64,000 nt of DNA from an uncultured Bacteroides sp. (GCA_900553815.1 USEY01000005.1:22290-86289), one strand, 5' to 3'. Shown: positions 24,937 through 35,861, counted from the stretch's first letter. Numbers and translations are program-made. Notes: generated by a model not told the origin, from the letters alone.

Positions 24937-25389
24937 TCAGTCGCAATCGGCCATCAGTGCCGGAGTGTCGCCTGACTGGCGGCAAGCCACGGGAACGTTT
25001 TCCTCATTCAGTTCATACGTAGTCTGCTTCACATCCTTGCTATAGCTGTGCGTCGACTCGTTCCAGCGGGCATAGCTCATGACTATTTCACCTACCTCAT
25101 AGCGATAAGTCATCTGGAAATAAGGTTTCCATTCGTCCACTGCGCCATCCCACTTGACAGCCGTTTTGCTGACAAGGCGGTCCTGGTTGTCGTAAGCGAA
25201 CTCATAGCGCAGATAGTTGTGCAAGTAGCTGCCCTCTTGCTTATAGATGGTGCGCGAAACGACGAGGTTGTTCTTCACTTCTTCGTTGGTGATAAAGTTA
25301 TCCTGTGCCTTTGCTTCGATGGTGCCACATAAGCTAACCAATGCCAATACCGAGAATGCCAATGCTCTGAATAAATTTGTTGCTTTCAT
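24937..25389 (-). CDS. DUF3836 exported protein
   Basis: A 150-residue secreted protein with a clear signal peptide (hydrophobic residues 8-25, ending AKAQD). The remainder is a short beta-rich DUF3836 domain built around YDNQDRLVSKTAVKWDGAVDEWKPYFQMTYRY, a motif seen in many small Bacteroides secreted proteins. Function unknown. Monocistronic; the 424-bp gap upstream carries an inverted-repeat cluster. Confidence 0.82.
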   Translation of the reverse strand: MKATNLFRALAFSVLALVSLCGTIEAKAQDNFITNEEVKNNLVVSRTIYKQEGSYLHNYLRYEFAYDNQDRLVSKTAVKWDGAVDEWKPYFQMTYRYEVGEIVMSYARWNESTHSYSKDVKQTTYELNEENVPVACRQSGDTPALMADCD

Positions 25390-25576
25390 AATCTATACGT
25401 TTTTAAGTTATTGTTTATACATCTGTTGTTACTTCTTCGGACGCCGTCCAATCGGCAGGAAAACAGACTCATTGGAGCTCCTTTCCGTCTTGACCTTGCA
25501 TCCGCCTATTATAAACCAAAAGGCGTGCCAAACAAATAAACGACTGATTATCAACAGAAATCAAGAAACATAGCCT

Positions 25577-25726
25577 GTCCGTTATCGGACAAATGTCCGC
25601 TTTTGGCGGACACCAGACACAGGTTTCGGCCCGACAACGCACACATTGGCGGTACAAAGCGGTACAAACAGGCACCAAACAATACAGGCTGCCTGTATAT
25701 ACCATACAAGCAGCCTGTACACAGCA
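25577..25726. repeat. Palindrome cluster C
   Basis: Several short inverted repeats in the 424-bp gap between DUF3836 and the ABC-F gene: GTCCG-TTAT-CGGAC (25577-25590), GTCCGC-N5-GCGGAC (25595-25611), then two adjacent 22-bp units that start TACA at 25683 and 25705 and contain GGCTGCCTGTA and AGCAGCCTGTA. The last pair keeps the 22-bp period seen in other arrays; the first part does not. No gene is supported in this gap. Confidence 0.6.
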
Positions 25727-25813
25727 TATTCCATTGGACGGAACTATCTGAAATGAGACGGCAGTCTGTTCATCTGCACAACTGCCTCCATCCGCATTCC
25801 CTTGAAGCAGACA

Positions 25814-27445
<1,632 letters not shown>

Positions 27446-27470
27446 CTATTTAAAAAGACTTTTCGGGCGG

Positions 27471-27478
27471 CAAAGATA
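27471..27478 (-). promoter_or_regulatory. -7 promoter element of the ABC-F gene
   Basis: The minus strand reads TATCTTTG, 41 nt before the ATG. Its upstream side overlaps the first copy of a 41-bp repeat. Confidence 0.55.
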
Positions 27479-27479
27479 C

Positions 27480-27520
27480 GGCAAATATATCATAATTCGC
27501 TGCCAATCTGACATAAAAGT
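27480..27520 (+). repeat. 41-bp direct repeat, copy 1 (ABC-F promoter side)
   Basis: Matches 27894-27934 at 39 of 41 positions. Contains TGCCA-ATC-TGACA, two palindromic TGNCA pentamers spaced by 3 bp. Confidence 0.85.
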
Positions 27521-27663
27521 GTGTTTCACGGAATCCGACATCACCACATCAGCTCCCAAAGTTCCGAACAGACTACCGAAACCCACACTCCTTGAAGTAT
27601 AGCTTCTGCCTACGCTTGTTCCTCTTCCCCACCCCCTCTCAGAAGGTGCTACAGGCCGCTTTT

Positions 27664-27773
27664 GATAGTAGTACACTCCTCTCATGATAGCAGTTAACTC
27701 CCAACGCGATAGCAGTACACTCCTTACACGATAGCAGTACACTCCCAACACGATAGCAGTTAACTACTATCAC
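27664..27773. repeat. Palindrome array D: five 22-bp units
   Basis: Units starting GATAG at 27664, 27686, 27708, 27730 and 27752, exactly 22 bp apart. The core alternates between AGTTAACT and AGTACACT. The last unit, with GATAG-CAGTTAACTA-CTATC, is an almost perfect 20-bp palindrome. It lies in the 606-bp gap between the divergent ABC-F and grpE genes. Confidence 0.92.
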
Positions 27774-27893
27774 GCACCCCCTCAGCGCCCCTCAGAAGGC
27801 CTGCTTATTCAACCTCTGCCTCAAACGCCTTATCAAGGCGATTTGCCCAGAATGACAATACCCCCAAAAAGGATGGCCTAACCACCAGAATAT

Positions 27894-27934
27894 GGCAAAT
27901 ATATCATAAATCACTGCCAATCTGACATAAAAGT
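27894..27934 (+). repeat. 41-bp direct repeat, copy 2 (grpE promoter side)
   Basis: Second copy of the 27480-27520 element. The TGCCA-ATC-TGACA motif ends 9 bp before the grpE -7 element. Confidence 0.85.
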
Positions 27935-27936
27935 AC

Positions 27937-27944
27937 TACTTTTG
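27937..27944 (+). promoter_or_regulatory. -7 promoter element of grpE-dnaJ
   Basis: TACTTTTG matches TAnnTTTG, 92 nt before the grpE ATG. The upstream 41-bp repeat covers the -33 region. Confidence 0.6.
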
Positions 27945-28036
27945 CAGCCTCAAAAACAAAGACTGACACTTTGGCAAAGTTTTTGTAATACGCAGCTATA
28001 CAACCTTGACAAGAATAATAAAAAGATATTAATGAT

Positions 28037-28624
28037 ATGGAGCCAAAAAAGAATAACGAAGAGGAATTGCTGAAAGCAGCCCAGAACGAAGCTGAAGCAA
28101 CAGCCGGGCAAGAGCAAGAGAACCAAGAAACTAAGCAGGAAGAAGCCCCTGCCAACGAAGCCGAAAAGCAGGAACAGGAGCTTGAAAAGGCACACGCTGC
28201 CTTGGAAGAACAAAAGGATAAATACCTGCGCCTCTCGGCCGAGTTTGACAACTACCGTAAACGCACCATGAAGGAAAAGGCTGAACTCATCCTGAATGGC
28301 GGCGAAAAGACCATAACCAGCATCCTGCCTATCGTGGACGACTTTGAACGTGCGCTGAAGAACATGGAAACAGCTACCGACGTGGCTGCCATACGCGAAG
28401 GCGTGGAGCTGATATACAACAAGTTCATGTCTGTACTGGGACAGAACGGCGTCAAAGTGATAGAGACCAAGGAACAGGCACTCAACACCGACTTCCACGA
28501 AGCCATTGCCGTCATCCCCGCCCCGCAGGAAGAGCTGAAAGGAAAAATTCTGGACTGCGTACAGACCGGATATACCCTGAACGACAAAGTAATACGTCAC
28601 GCCAAAGTAGTTGTAGGCGAATAA
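28037..28624 (+). CDS. grpE: GrpE nucleotide exchange factor
   Basis: A 195-residue cochaperone that releases ADP from DnaK. Residues 1-60 are a charged, Glu/Gln/Ala-rich coiled coil. The core is typical: [21 protein letters not shown], then [15 protein letters not shown], and the C-terminal beta wing with [12 protein letters not shown] and [18 protein letters not shown]. dnaJ starts 16 nt after the stop. No dnaK is in the window. Two TGNCA motifs in the promoter may give heat-shock control. Confidence 0.97.
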   Translation: MEPKKNNEEELLKAAQNEAEATAGQEQENQETKQEEAPANEAEKQEQELEKAHAALEEQKDKYLRLSAEFDNYRKRTMKEKAELILNGGEKTITSILPIVDDFERALKNMETATDVAAIREGVELIYNKFMSVLGQNGVKVIETKEQALNTDFHEAIAVIPAPQEELKGKILDCVQTGYTLNDKVIRHAKVVVGE

Positions 28625-28640
28625 GAAACACTGTACAGGC

Positions 28641-29810
28641 ATGGAAAAAAGAGATTATTACGAAGTATTAGGCGTAGACAAAAGCGCATCGGCCGACGAA
28701 ATCAAGAAGGCCTATCGAAAGAAAGCCATCCAATATCACCCCGACAAGAACCCGGGTGACAAAGAGGCTGAAGAGAAGTTCAAAGAAGCTGCCGAAGCAT
28801 ACGAAGTGTTGAGCAACCCCGACAAGCGTGCCCGCTACGACCAGTTTGGCCACGCAGGCGTAAGCGGTGCTGCCGGCAACGGAGGTCCGTTTGGCGGATT
28901 CAGCGGGGGCATGTCCATGGACGACATCTTCTCCATGTTTGGCGACATCTTTGGCGGACATAGCGGCGGAGGCTTTGGCGGCTTCGGTGGTTTTGGCGGT
29001 GGCGGTTCGCAACAACGCCATTTCCGTGGTTCCGACCTGCGGGTAAAGGTGAAACTGAACCTGAAAGAAATCTCCACCGGAGTAGAAAAGAAATTCAAAC
29101 TGAAGAAGTACGTGACGTGTAGCCACTGCCACGGATCGGGTGCCGAAGGCAACAGCGGCACGGAAACCTGTCCAACCTGTAAGGGAAGCGGTACGGTAAT
29201 CCGCAACCAGCAGACCATCTTGGGCACCATGCAGACACGTACCACCTGCCCTACCTGCGGCGGTGAAGGACACATCATCAAGAACAAGTGTAAGGAGTGT
29301 GGCGGCGAAGGCATTGTCTATGGCGAGGAAGTAGTAACCGTCAAGATTCCTGCCGGAGTGGCCGAGGGCATGCAGCTCTCCATGAGCGGCAAAGGAAATG
29401 CCGGCAAACACAACGGTGTGCCCGGCGACCTGCTGATTCTGGTTGAGGAAGAACCCAACAAGGAACTGATTCGCGACGAGAACGACCTCATCTACAACCT
29501 GCTGCTCAGCTTCCCGACAGCAGCATTGGGCGGTGCCGTAGAAATTCCGACCATAGATGGAAAAGTAAAAGTGAAGATAGAACCCGGTACACAACCCGGC
29601 AAGGTTCTGCGCCTCAGAGGCAAAGGATTGCCCAACGTCAACGGCTATGGCACGGGCGACTTGCTGGTCAACGTCAGCATCTACGTGCCCGAGACCTTGA
29701 GCAAGGACGAGAAGAAAGCGTTGGAGGAAATGGAAAACTCCGACAACTTCCGCCCCAATACTTCCATCAAGGAAAAGATATTCAAAAAATTCAGAAGTCT
29801 GTTCGACTGA
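28641..29810 (+). CDS. dnaJ: Chaperone protein DnaJ
   Basis: A 389-residue Hsp40. All class I domains are present: J-domain with YHPDKNPG (HPD motif, about residues 33-35), a Gly/Phe-rich linker (about residues 75-120, runs of GGFGG), the zinc domain with four C-x-x-C-x-G-x-G repeats ([32 protein letters not shown], residues about 155-230), and the C-terminal substrate-binding part. Cotranscribed with grpE. A strong terminator follows. Confidence 0.98.
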   Translation: MEKRDYYEVLGVDKSASADEIKKAYRKKAIQYHPDKNPGDKEAEEKFKEAAEAYEVLSNPDKRARYDQFGHAGVSGAAGNGGPFGGFSGGMSMDDIFSMFGDIFGGHSGGGFGGFGGFGGGGSQQRHFRGSDLRVKVKLNLKEISTGVEKKFKLKKYVTCSHCHGSGAEGNSGTETCPTCKGSGTVIRNQQTILGTMQTRTTCPTCGGEGHIIKNKCKECGGEGIVYGEEVVTVKIPAGVAEGMQLSMSGKGNAGKHNGVPGDLLILVEEEPNKELIRDENDLIYNLLLSFPTAALGGAVEIPTIDGKVKVKIEPGTQPGKVLRLRGKGLPNVNGYGTGDLLVNVSIYVPETLSKDEKKALEEMENSDNFRPNTSIKEKIFKKFRSLFD

Positions 29811-29833
29811 CTTTGAATCACTATCCTATAGCA

Positions 29834-29878
29834 ATCCCCGGCTTGTACGAGCATGCACAAGCCGGGGATTTGTTTTTT
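29834..29878 (+). terminator. Terminator of grpE-dnaJ
   Basis: ATCCCCGGCTTGT pairs with ACAAGCCGGGGAT around a ten-base spacer, then TTGTTTTTT. Confidence 0.93.
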
Positions 29879-29927
29879 CAAGTATCACTGATTATTGAAT
29901 GCTATTTCAATGATTCATCCGCAGGCT

Positions 29928-31448
29928 TCAGTCTATTAACGGATTAACCAGTATTTCGTCCATGAATACTTCACTGTCAATAGCAAAAGCCACCTTCAGA
30001 TAACGTGCCTTACAGCATAACTCTCCCAGTCTCACCACGTCAATCCACGCATCATGCCTTGCATTGGGGAAAGTTGGCGCATCCGTTATGCCCAGCAGAC
30101 TATAGTCTGTCCCATCCTGCGAGGCAAAAAGATAAACCTTCAAGGGCAATGCTATGCCACGAGACTGATAGTTCAGCATGCGTAACACCACTTCATTGAC
30201 CATTGACGCCTGCTTCATGTCCAGCACAATCTCATGATAGCCTTTACCAAGCTTGAGCCAACAGCTGTCTTGCGTACTCTCGCTTGCCATCTTTCCATCG
30301 GCCAGCCGCTTCAAATCGGCACTTCCCATCACCCAATCGGGTGTGGCTGTATTGACCAATCGCCCTGTCAGCGCTGCTTCCTGCAACTTCCAGCACCGGT
30401 CACCACGTTTCCATGCACTATAGTCGTCATAAACCCGTCCTGACCATAAAGGCTGTCCCAATTGATAAACTGAAGACGGATTCTCTACGATACCACAAAG
30501 CATAAACGACACAATACGGTCGACACCGGCTGCCGAGGCAGCCACCTGCTGTGCCAGCAAACGCGGATAAGCCGCAGGTATCAAGGCAGAAGTACGATCG
30601 TTGGTGTTTCCCTCCCACGTAAAGGTCTCGCAATTAGCCCAGAACTCTATCGGCAGGCGGTTGTGTATCTCACGCAGGCGCTTCCAGTTCTCGCGCAGCT
30701 TGACCAACGGAAATTCCTCGCGAACACAGCCCACTTCATCCTGATAGGCTATAATGTCCACCTTCAGTTGCGACAGGCGCTTTTCAAAATCGGGGTTGTC
30801 AAAGTCGGCACAAAACAAGCCATAGGGCGAAATCATAATCTTCTTGCCCGGCGTCAGAGAGCGTGCACGGCTTGTCAGTGCATTCACCGCCTCCACCGCA
30901 TGTTCGGAAAGTACAGGCCCCAAACAATCTTCAACCGGTAAATACCAACCATAGAGAGCCTTATGTCTGCCATATAGAGAGGCCAGTTCTTCCATCATGT
31001 CGAGCTGCCGCTGCTTGATGGCTGGGTCGCGCAGATTGTCGTCCTGGTTCTTAGCCCATCCTGTACTCATGAAAACTTTCATATCCAGTTGTGCAGCCAT
31101 GTCCATAATGGCATCAACCGGACTTTCCTTGCCTTCGGCATAGACATGAGGCATCAGTTTGGACGGATAATAAGCCTCACCTTCGTTGGCAACCGCCATA
31201 AACACCAGGTATTCAACTCCCATATCCGCCAATTCCTTCACCTTCTGCCGCCACAAGTCCGGGTCGGTATTGTCAAGATACTGTGGATTGGTATATTTGT
31301 TGCGCACATCCTGATAAGCCAGATTTATCCAGGTACCAGTTATAGGTTTAACTGGATAAACATCAGCATTCTGCCCTCTCACCCCACCTACGAGCCAGGC
31401 AAACAAGCAGCATAAAGCTATCTTCCACTTAACAAATTCACTTCTCAT
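29928..31448 (-). CDS. DUF4434 putative glycoside hydrolase with C-terminal discoidin-like domain
   Basis: A 506-residue exported protein; signal peptide residues 1-25 (cleaved near VRGQ). Residues about 35-330 are a DUF4434 TIM-barrel. It carries GWYLPVED (Glu at about residue 173) and FWANCETF (Glu at about 274). The same two Glu motifs, GWYxxxE and NxExF, are present in the other two DUF4434 proteins of this locus and probably are the acid/base and nucleophile (inference). Residues about 360-506 (LADGKMASESTQDSCWLKLGKG) look like an F5/8 discoidin domain that binds sugars. It is the last gene of the minus-strand PUL. Confidence 0.8.
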   Translation of the reverse strand: MRSEFVKWKIALCCLFAWLVGGVRGQNADVYPVKPITGTWINLAYQDVRNKYTNPQYLDNTDPDLWRQKVKELADMGVEYLVFMAVANEGEAYYPSKLMPHVYAEGKESPVDAIMDMAAQLDMKVFMSTGWAKNQDDNLRDPAIKQRQLDMMEELASLYGRHKALYGWYLPVEDCLGPVLSEHAVEAVNALTSRARSLTPGKKIMISPYGLFCADFDNPDFEKRLSQLKVDIIAYQDEVGCVREEFPLVKLRENWKRLREIHNRLPIEFWANCETFTWEGNTNDRTSALIPAAYPRLLAQQVAASAAGVDRIVSFMLCGIVENPSSVYQLGQPLWSGRVYDDYSAWKRGDRCWKLQEAALTGRLVNTATPDWVMGSADLKRLADGKMASESTQDSCWLKLGKGYHEIVLDMKQASMVNEVVLRMLNYQSRGIALPLKVYLFASQDGTDYSLLGITDAPTFPNARHDAWIDVVRLGELCCKARYLKVAFAIDSEVFMDEILVNPLID

Positions 31449-31472
31449 AAACCTGAAATTAAACGTCTGATA

Positions 31473-32873
31473 TCAAGTCCGCCAAAACCACTTGATACGG
31501 GTAAAAAAGATAGTAACCAGCAGCGACAGGGAAGTAAGCAGCAGCCCTTGCATAAATCCCAACCAGGGATTGGAATGCAAATAAGACAACAAAGGAAACA
31601 GCCCGGTCATCTGCAATACAGGTATCACCAGCAAATCGCCGGCCACATAAGCAATCATCGGATTCTGACCTGACATGACAAGCCACGAGGTAGACTTCCG
31701 ACAATGAAAATAATCGCACAGGATGTGAAATGCTATCAAAGCCATGCAGGCCAGACCTGAAGTAACAAAGAAGTAGCTGAAAGTGGCCACATCCTTCTTT
31801 ATACCACCTTGAAACGGCTCCAGACACAAGCCCACCAACAACACGAACGCACCCATATTGAACAGCTCTTTCCACAACGAAGCACTGCCCGCCGATTTGC
31901 GCAACAGCCACCAACCGGCCAAAAGCAACAGGATGTTCACAACCAGATTGACATGAAGCCACCGGTTATACAGTCCTACCAGATTGCACACAATGATTGC
32001 TACCGACAAAAACAGAGCAACATAGGCTTTGCGGTCATTCTTATCCTCTCCTTCTTCGTGCCCTCGCCTGTTCATCCATTCCAGTAGGAAGTCACCGGCC
32101 AAACTGCCCGGCAGCACAATGAACAAGTACTTCAAGTAATCGAAACGATACATCCAGGGAACAGGAGTAAAGCCAAACAGAGTACTTGTCCAGGAACCTT
32201 CCACCTCACTACTCAGTATAATACCGGCCAGCACCAACAGTACTGCAATGCGTGCCCACTTGTTATCCATCGTAAACAAATAAATGATGGAGCCGAAAAT
32301 GGCCATATTGGCCAGTAACAGAATAATGATGTTACTGGTATACAAGCTAAACTCACGCCCATCTGCATAGTTCACCGTAAGCAGCATGACTACTGCCACC
32401 GCATAGGCTCCCAGCTTAACTGCCGTATGTCCCCATGCCGGCAAGGGAAAAGGTAAACGCATGAACATGGGAAACAAAACAGCAAAACAGGCTATGGCCA
32501 GCAGCCAGGCACGCATGTCCTGCGGGCTACTCAGCATATAAGGGTAGAAATGCTGAATGAAGATGGCAAAAAACGTAAGTTGCACGCCACGCTTCAACGC
32601 ATCATAAACCAGCCTCAACTCACTCTCTCCCTTTTCTTTCCGTTTACGAATGGAGAACGGGAATGCCGCCCCCATAGCAAACAGAAAAAAAGGAAAGACC
32701 AAATCCACCCACGTCAGCCCCGGCAATTCGGGATTGAAGGCATGTGTGGGTGGCGGTGTCTGGGCATGGTACATCCATGCGGGCAGAATACTGCCCGCAA
32801 CGGTGGCCGAAAGCACCATCGTCAGAATAGCATATCCACGAAGGGCATCCAACGAGTAGGCACGTCCTTTCAT
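31473..32873 (-). CDS. HGSNAT-like/DUF5009 transmembrane acyltransferase-type protein
   Basis: A 466-residue inner-membrane protein with about 11 hydrophobic segments. The start motif MKGRAYSLDALRGYAILTMVLS and the TWVDLVFPFFLFAMGAAFPFSI segment match the COG4299/HGSNAT (heparan-alpha-glucosaminide N-acetyltransferase) family, which moves acetyl groups across the membrane onto amino sugars. The ATG overlaps the upstream stop by four bases (ATGA), which also decides this start over the longer frame. Acetyl transfer in this locus would act on an amino sugar, fitting the neighbouring epimerase (inference). Confidence 0.82.
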   Translation of the reverse strand: MKGRAYSLDALRGYAILTMVLSATVAGSILPAWMYHAQTPPPTHAFNPELPGLTWVDLVFPFFLFAMGAAFPFSIRKRKEKGESELRLVYDALKRGVQLTFFAIFIQHFYPYMLSSPQDMRAWLLAIACFAVLFPMFMRLPFPLPAWGHTAVKLGAYAVAVVMLLTVNYADGREFSLYTSNIIILLLANMAIFGSIIYLFTMDNKWARIAVLLVLAGIILSSEVEGSWTSTLFGFTPVPWMYRFDYLKYLFIVLPGSLAGDFLLEWMNRRGHEEGEDKNDRKAYVALFLSVAIIVCNLVGLYNRWLHVNLVVNILLLLAGWWLLRKSAGSASLWKELFNMGAFVLLVGLCLEPFQGGIKKDVATFSYFFVTSGLACMALIAFHILCDYFHCRKSTSWLVMSGQNPMIAYVAGDLLVIPVLQMTGLFPLLSYLHSNPWLGFMQGLLLTSLSLLVTIFFTRIKWFWRT

Positions 32874-34216
32874 CGGCAAGCTCCTCCTTCTCTCATGCCT
32901 TCTTCCACCTCTTTCCAAAGATTCTTACTGATGATATGTACGATGTCAAACACCATCAGACCATCTGAAAGCTTCAGGTTCATGGCTATTGTCTTCGACA
33001 GTTTGGCCGGATTGTCATAGAACTGGTCAACCAGGATTCCACCCATGAACTTATTATCTTTCAATATAGTGCGCAGGTGCTGGCACGAACCTTCCACACA
33101 ATACCATGTACCCGACTGTGCCTGGCTGTCTGTTTCGTTCCAAACGCTATGACCATTCTTCTGATATTCTTCTATCGTAATGTCCGTGTAGTAATTGCCG
33201 GTAGCATACAGGTCAATCAGTTCGGCATAGCCATAGTTTTTATACTCAGGAGTAGCCCAATCAAAATCCTTGCTGGGGTCGTAGTTTTTGCTGGCAAAGT
33301 TTACGCCCACCTCATAGTAAGAAGGATACCAGGCACCTGTATATGTACCAAACGAAATGTCGGGATTCACAGACTTTACTTCCTTACGGGCCAAAGCCAT
33401 AAAATCGGTAATTGTCTTTGTACGCCACTCAAACCACTTCAAAGCCAGCTTGCCACGTTTGGGCACAAACTTTCCGTCTGCTGTCTTTTCCCAAGTCAGG
33501 ATGTCCTGCGGAAAGTTCTCTACCTTAGCGCCAATATACTCTTCAAACTTGCTGCGCGAAAGCGGTGAGAAGTCGGCACTGATGCCATCATAGCGTACAC
33601 GGTCGAGCATCAGTCCGTCCAAATCGGGATATTTTCCAACCAACTCTTTCAGCACATTAAGAATATGCGTACGATATTCCTCGTTGAGCGGATTAATCAT
33701 GGCCCCATACTTATGTTTTTCCTCCATGATAGAGATAATCCCTTTTTCAGGATTGTAAACCATGGACGCCCATTCCGGATGGCCGCTGTAGACCATACCA
33801 CGGTCAAAATAATTGTGACCGGCACAGAATACATTCAACGAAGCATGTACCTGTAATCCAAGCTTATGTCCCTGCTGAATGAAATAGCCCAGATAATCAA
33901 AGTCGCCACGCTTAGCACCATTCCACTCTTCCATACGTGGTGCATACTTGCTGTCATAGAGTACTTCACCGGTAATGGGACGTACGTCGACAATTGCATG
34001 TGTGAACCCGAGTGACTTTATCTTTTGCAAATAATAGTCAATGGAGTCTTTCTGATTGAAACGGCCAAAGTTGGCTTCGGCATCAAACCACATCAGTGCC
34101 GGCTTGACTGGCGTTTCTGACACTTCGGCCTTTTTCTTGGTTCCACCGCAAGAAGTCAACACAAGCATGCCCGAGGCAAGCAGTAAAAGAGACTTTTTCA
34201 AACTTAGTTTTTTCAT
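32870..34216 (-). CDS. GHL10-type putative glycoside hydrolase lipoprotein (first copy)
   Basis: A 448-residue lipoprotein (lipobox VLTSC, start at MKKLSLKKS). The body is the GH10-like GHL10/DUF187-related TIM barrel. Conserved blocks with the paralogue at 38727-40133 are IVDVRPITGEVLYDS, LQVHASLNVF, GLMLDRVRYDG (the D-R-x-R-Y motif that probably holds a catalytic Asp), FGTYTGAWYPSYYEVGVNFAS and MVFDIVHI. It probably cleaves a glycan at the cell surface, but the substrate of this family is unknown to me. Translationally coupled to the downstream acyltransferase gene. Confidence 0.82.
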   Translation of the reverse strand: MKKLSLKKSLLLLASGMLVLTSCGGTKKKAEVSETPVKPALMWFDAEANFGRFNQKDSIDYYLQKIKSLGFTHAIVDVRPITGEVLYDSKYAPRMEEWNGAKRGDFDYLGYFIQQGHKLGLQVHASLNVFCAGHNYFDRGMVYSGHPEWASMVYNPEKGIISIMEEKHKYGAMINPLNEEYRTHILNVLKELVGKYPDLDGLMLDRVRYDGISADFSPLSRSKFEEYIGAKVENFPQDILTWEKTADGKFVPKRGKLALKWFEWRTKTITDFMALARKEVKSVNPDISFGTYTGAWYPSYYEVGVNFASKNYDPSKDFDWATPEYKNYGYAELIDLYATGNYYTDITIEEYQKNGHSVWNETDSQAQSGTWYCVEGSCQHLRTILKDNKFMGGILVDQFYDNPAKLSKTIAMNLKLSDGLMVFDIVHIISKNLWKEVEEGMREGGACR

Positions 34217-34251
34217 TGGTATATACATGTTTTATTGATTAATACTTGTTT

Positions 34252-35667
34252 CTATTTTATGACTGCCCGAAAAGGAGCGGCCGGAAGTCCGGCGTTGTTT
34301 TGCAAAGTTCCGACCTTGTAGTTGCGAAAACAATAGCGCACTTCTACCGGACTCGGAACAGAATCGTTCCATACCTTTACCTTCGAACTTCCACCGATAA
34401 TCTCTGCCTTGGCAGGATGTATATTACCTGCCTCGTCAACAAGCTCAAAGCCTTCTACCAACTGATTCTCGGGTCCAAGGCCATCTTCACCAAACTCAAA
34501 GTCTACCTCAACCTGCCGGCCATTCATCTGACATTGCCGATAGATGGGACCTGAATAGGTAAAACCCTCCAAACCATAAGTACGTGCCAAAGCCCAATAA
34601 GCCAGACGCTCACCTACCTTAATCTTATAAGGCGGATGGATAAACTTCTCGCTGCCGGCATCAGTGGTAATCACCATGCCTGTGCCGGGCACTTCGTGCA
34701 TCAGTTCAAGCTGACATTGTCTGAAGAGAGCCCAATCGAACTTATCACTGCCTTCCGATTGCCAGGGAGCAATCTGGACATAATAGAACGGAAGTTCGGG
34801 TGACTGGAAAAAAACGCGCCACTCGGCTACCATGGCAGGAAAAAGTTTCTTATAGAGAGCTGGCGCCGGGCTGTTGGCCTCCCCCTGATACCAGATGACT
34901 CCCTTCACGGGAAAACCTTTCCACGGGTTGACCATGGCATTCCATAGCAGAGTCGGTGTGCCGGCCGGCCAACCGAATTCTGTAGCCTGCACATCGGGCA
35001 GCTCTACCTCAGCAAACTGCTCCAACGTCTCACGGCTCATCCAGGCTTCAATTTTCGAAGCACTCCAGGCACAATGTATCAATCCTACAGGTACATCAAG
35101 CGTACGTTGAAGTAAATCGCCGAAGAAATATGCAGTAGCACTGAAGTTTGCTACTTCCTTAGGCGAAAGTTCCGTCCAATATCCGTCAATACCCTCAGTC
35201 TTCGGAGTAGTGCTCCAGGCATTCTTCACAGTGTAGAGCCTCAGAGGACGTTTGGCATTAGCCGACACAATATAGGGCTGAGAGCCATAGACAGGCTGAC
35301 CACGGAAACCTTTGACAGGCATCTCCATATTGGACTGACCGGAGCAGAACCAAACTTCACCTATCAGAATATTCTTTAATACCAACTTGTCACCATCGTT
35401 AAAGGTAATGGTATAAGGGCCACCATAGGCAGGAGTCTCCAGCGTCAGTGTCCACTGTTGCCCTTCCTGACGGTCGGCATAGACTTTCTTGCCGTTCCAC
35501 GAAGCTACGGCATACACTTTCTTACCTGTTGTTGACTGACCTGTGAAAACAACTTTTGATTGCTGCTGCAGCACCATACCGTCACCCCAAATGGAGGGGA
35601 GTGTTACTTTGGCATAGAGAGCTGACCACAGAAGCAGCAAGCTAAACAAACTAACTAATCTTTTCAT
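34252..35667 (-). CDS. Sialate O-acetylesterase-type carbohydrate esterase
   Basis: A 471-residue exported SGNH-hydrolase-like esterase with signal peptide residues 1-19. Motifs of the SASA family are VWFCSGQSNMEMPVKG (nucleophile Ser in G-Q-S-N-M), GVIWYQGEANSP (the G-E-x-N block), and the C-terminal EKFIHPPYKIKVGERLA (Asp/His pair). It should remove O-acetyl groups from a sugar such as sialic acid, as the first clearing step before glycan cleavage. Its start is 320 bp downstream of the fusion gene, and that gap carries palindrome array E. Confidence 0.9.
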   Translation of the reverse strand: MKRLVSLFSLLLLWSALYAKVTLPSIWGDGMVLQQQSKVVFTGQSTTGKKVYAVASWNGKKVYADRQEGQQWTLTLETPAYGGPYTITFNDGDKLVLKNILIGEVWFCSGQSNMEMPVKGFRGQPVYGSQPYIVSANAKRPLRLYTVKNAWSTTPKTEGIDGYWTELSPKEVANFSATAYFFGDLLQRTLDVPVGLIHCAWSASKIEAWMSRETLEQFAEVELPDVQATEFGWPAGTPTLLWNAMVNPWKGFPVKGVIWYQGEANSPAPALYKKLFPAMVAEWRVFFQSPELPFYYVQIAPWQSEGSDKFDWALFRQCQLELMHEVPGTGMVITTDAGSEKFIHPPYKIKVGERLAYWALARTYGLEGFTYSGPIYRQCQMNGRQVEVDFEFGEDGLGPENQLVEGFELVDEAGNIHPAKAEIIGGSSKVKVWNDSVPSPVEVRYCFRNYKVGTLQNNAGLPAAPFRAVIK

Positions 35668-35734
35668 ATCTTCCTTTCCTTTTTACATACTCATTTACAC
35701 GGTTCTTTCATCTTAAGAGTAAAGTTTCAGATTG

Positions 35735-35861
35735 GTTTCATTGGATGAAACCGGTAGTTTCAACGGATGAAACCATTAGTTTCAACGGACGAAACCAGTA
35801 GTTTCAACGGATGAAACCGTTAGTTTCAGCAGATGAAACCATCAGTTTCAACGAATGAAAC
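35735..35861. repeat. Palindrome array E: six 17-bp units every 22 bp
   Basis: GTTTCA-N5-TGAAAC units start at 35735, 35757, 35779, 35801, 35823 and 35845, exactly 22 bp apart (one arm altered in units 3 and 6). The 5-bp centres and the 5-bp linkers vary, and the 6-bp arms are kept. It fills part of the 319-bp gap between the fusion gene and the esterase. No promoter consensus or ORF is seen in the rest of the gap. Confidence 0.95.

Noticed and set aside
28668-29594. Antisense 308-codon frame within dnaJ
   Set aside because: Mirror of the Gly/Phe-rich and zinc-repeat DnaJ coding sequence.
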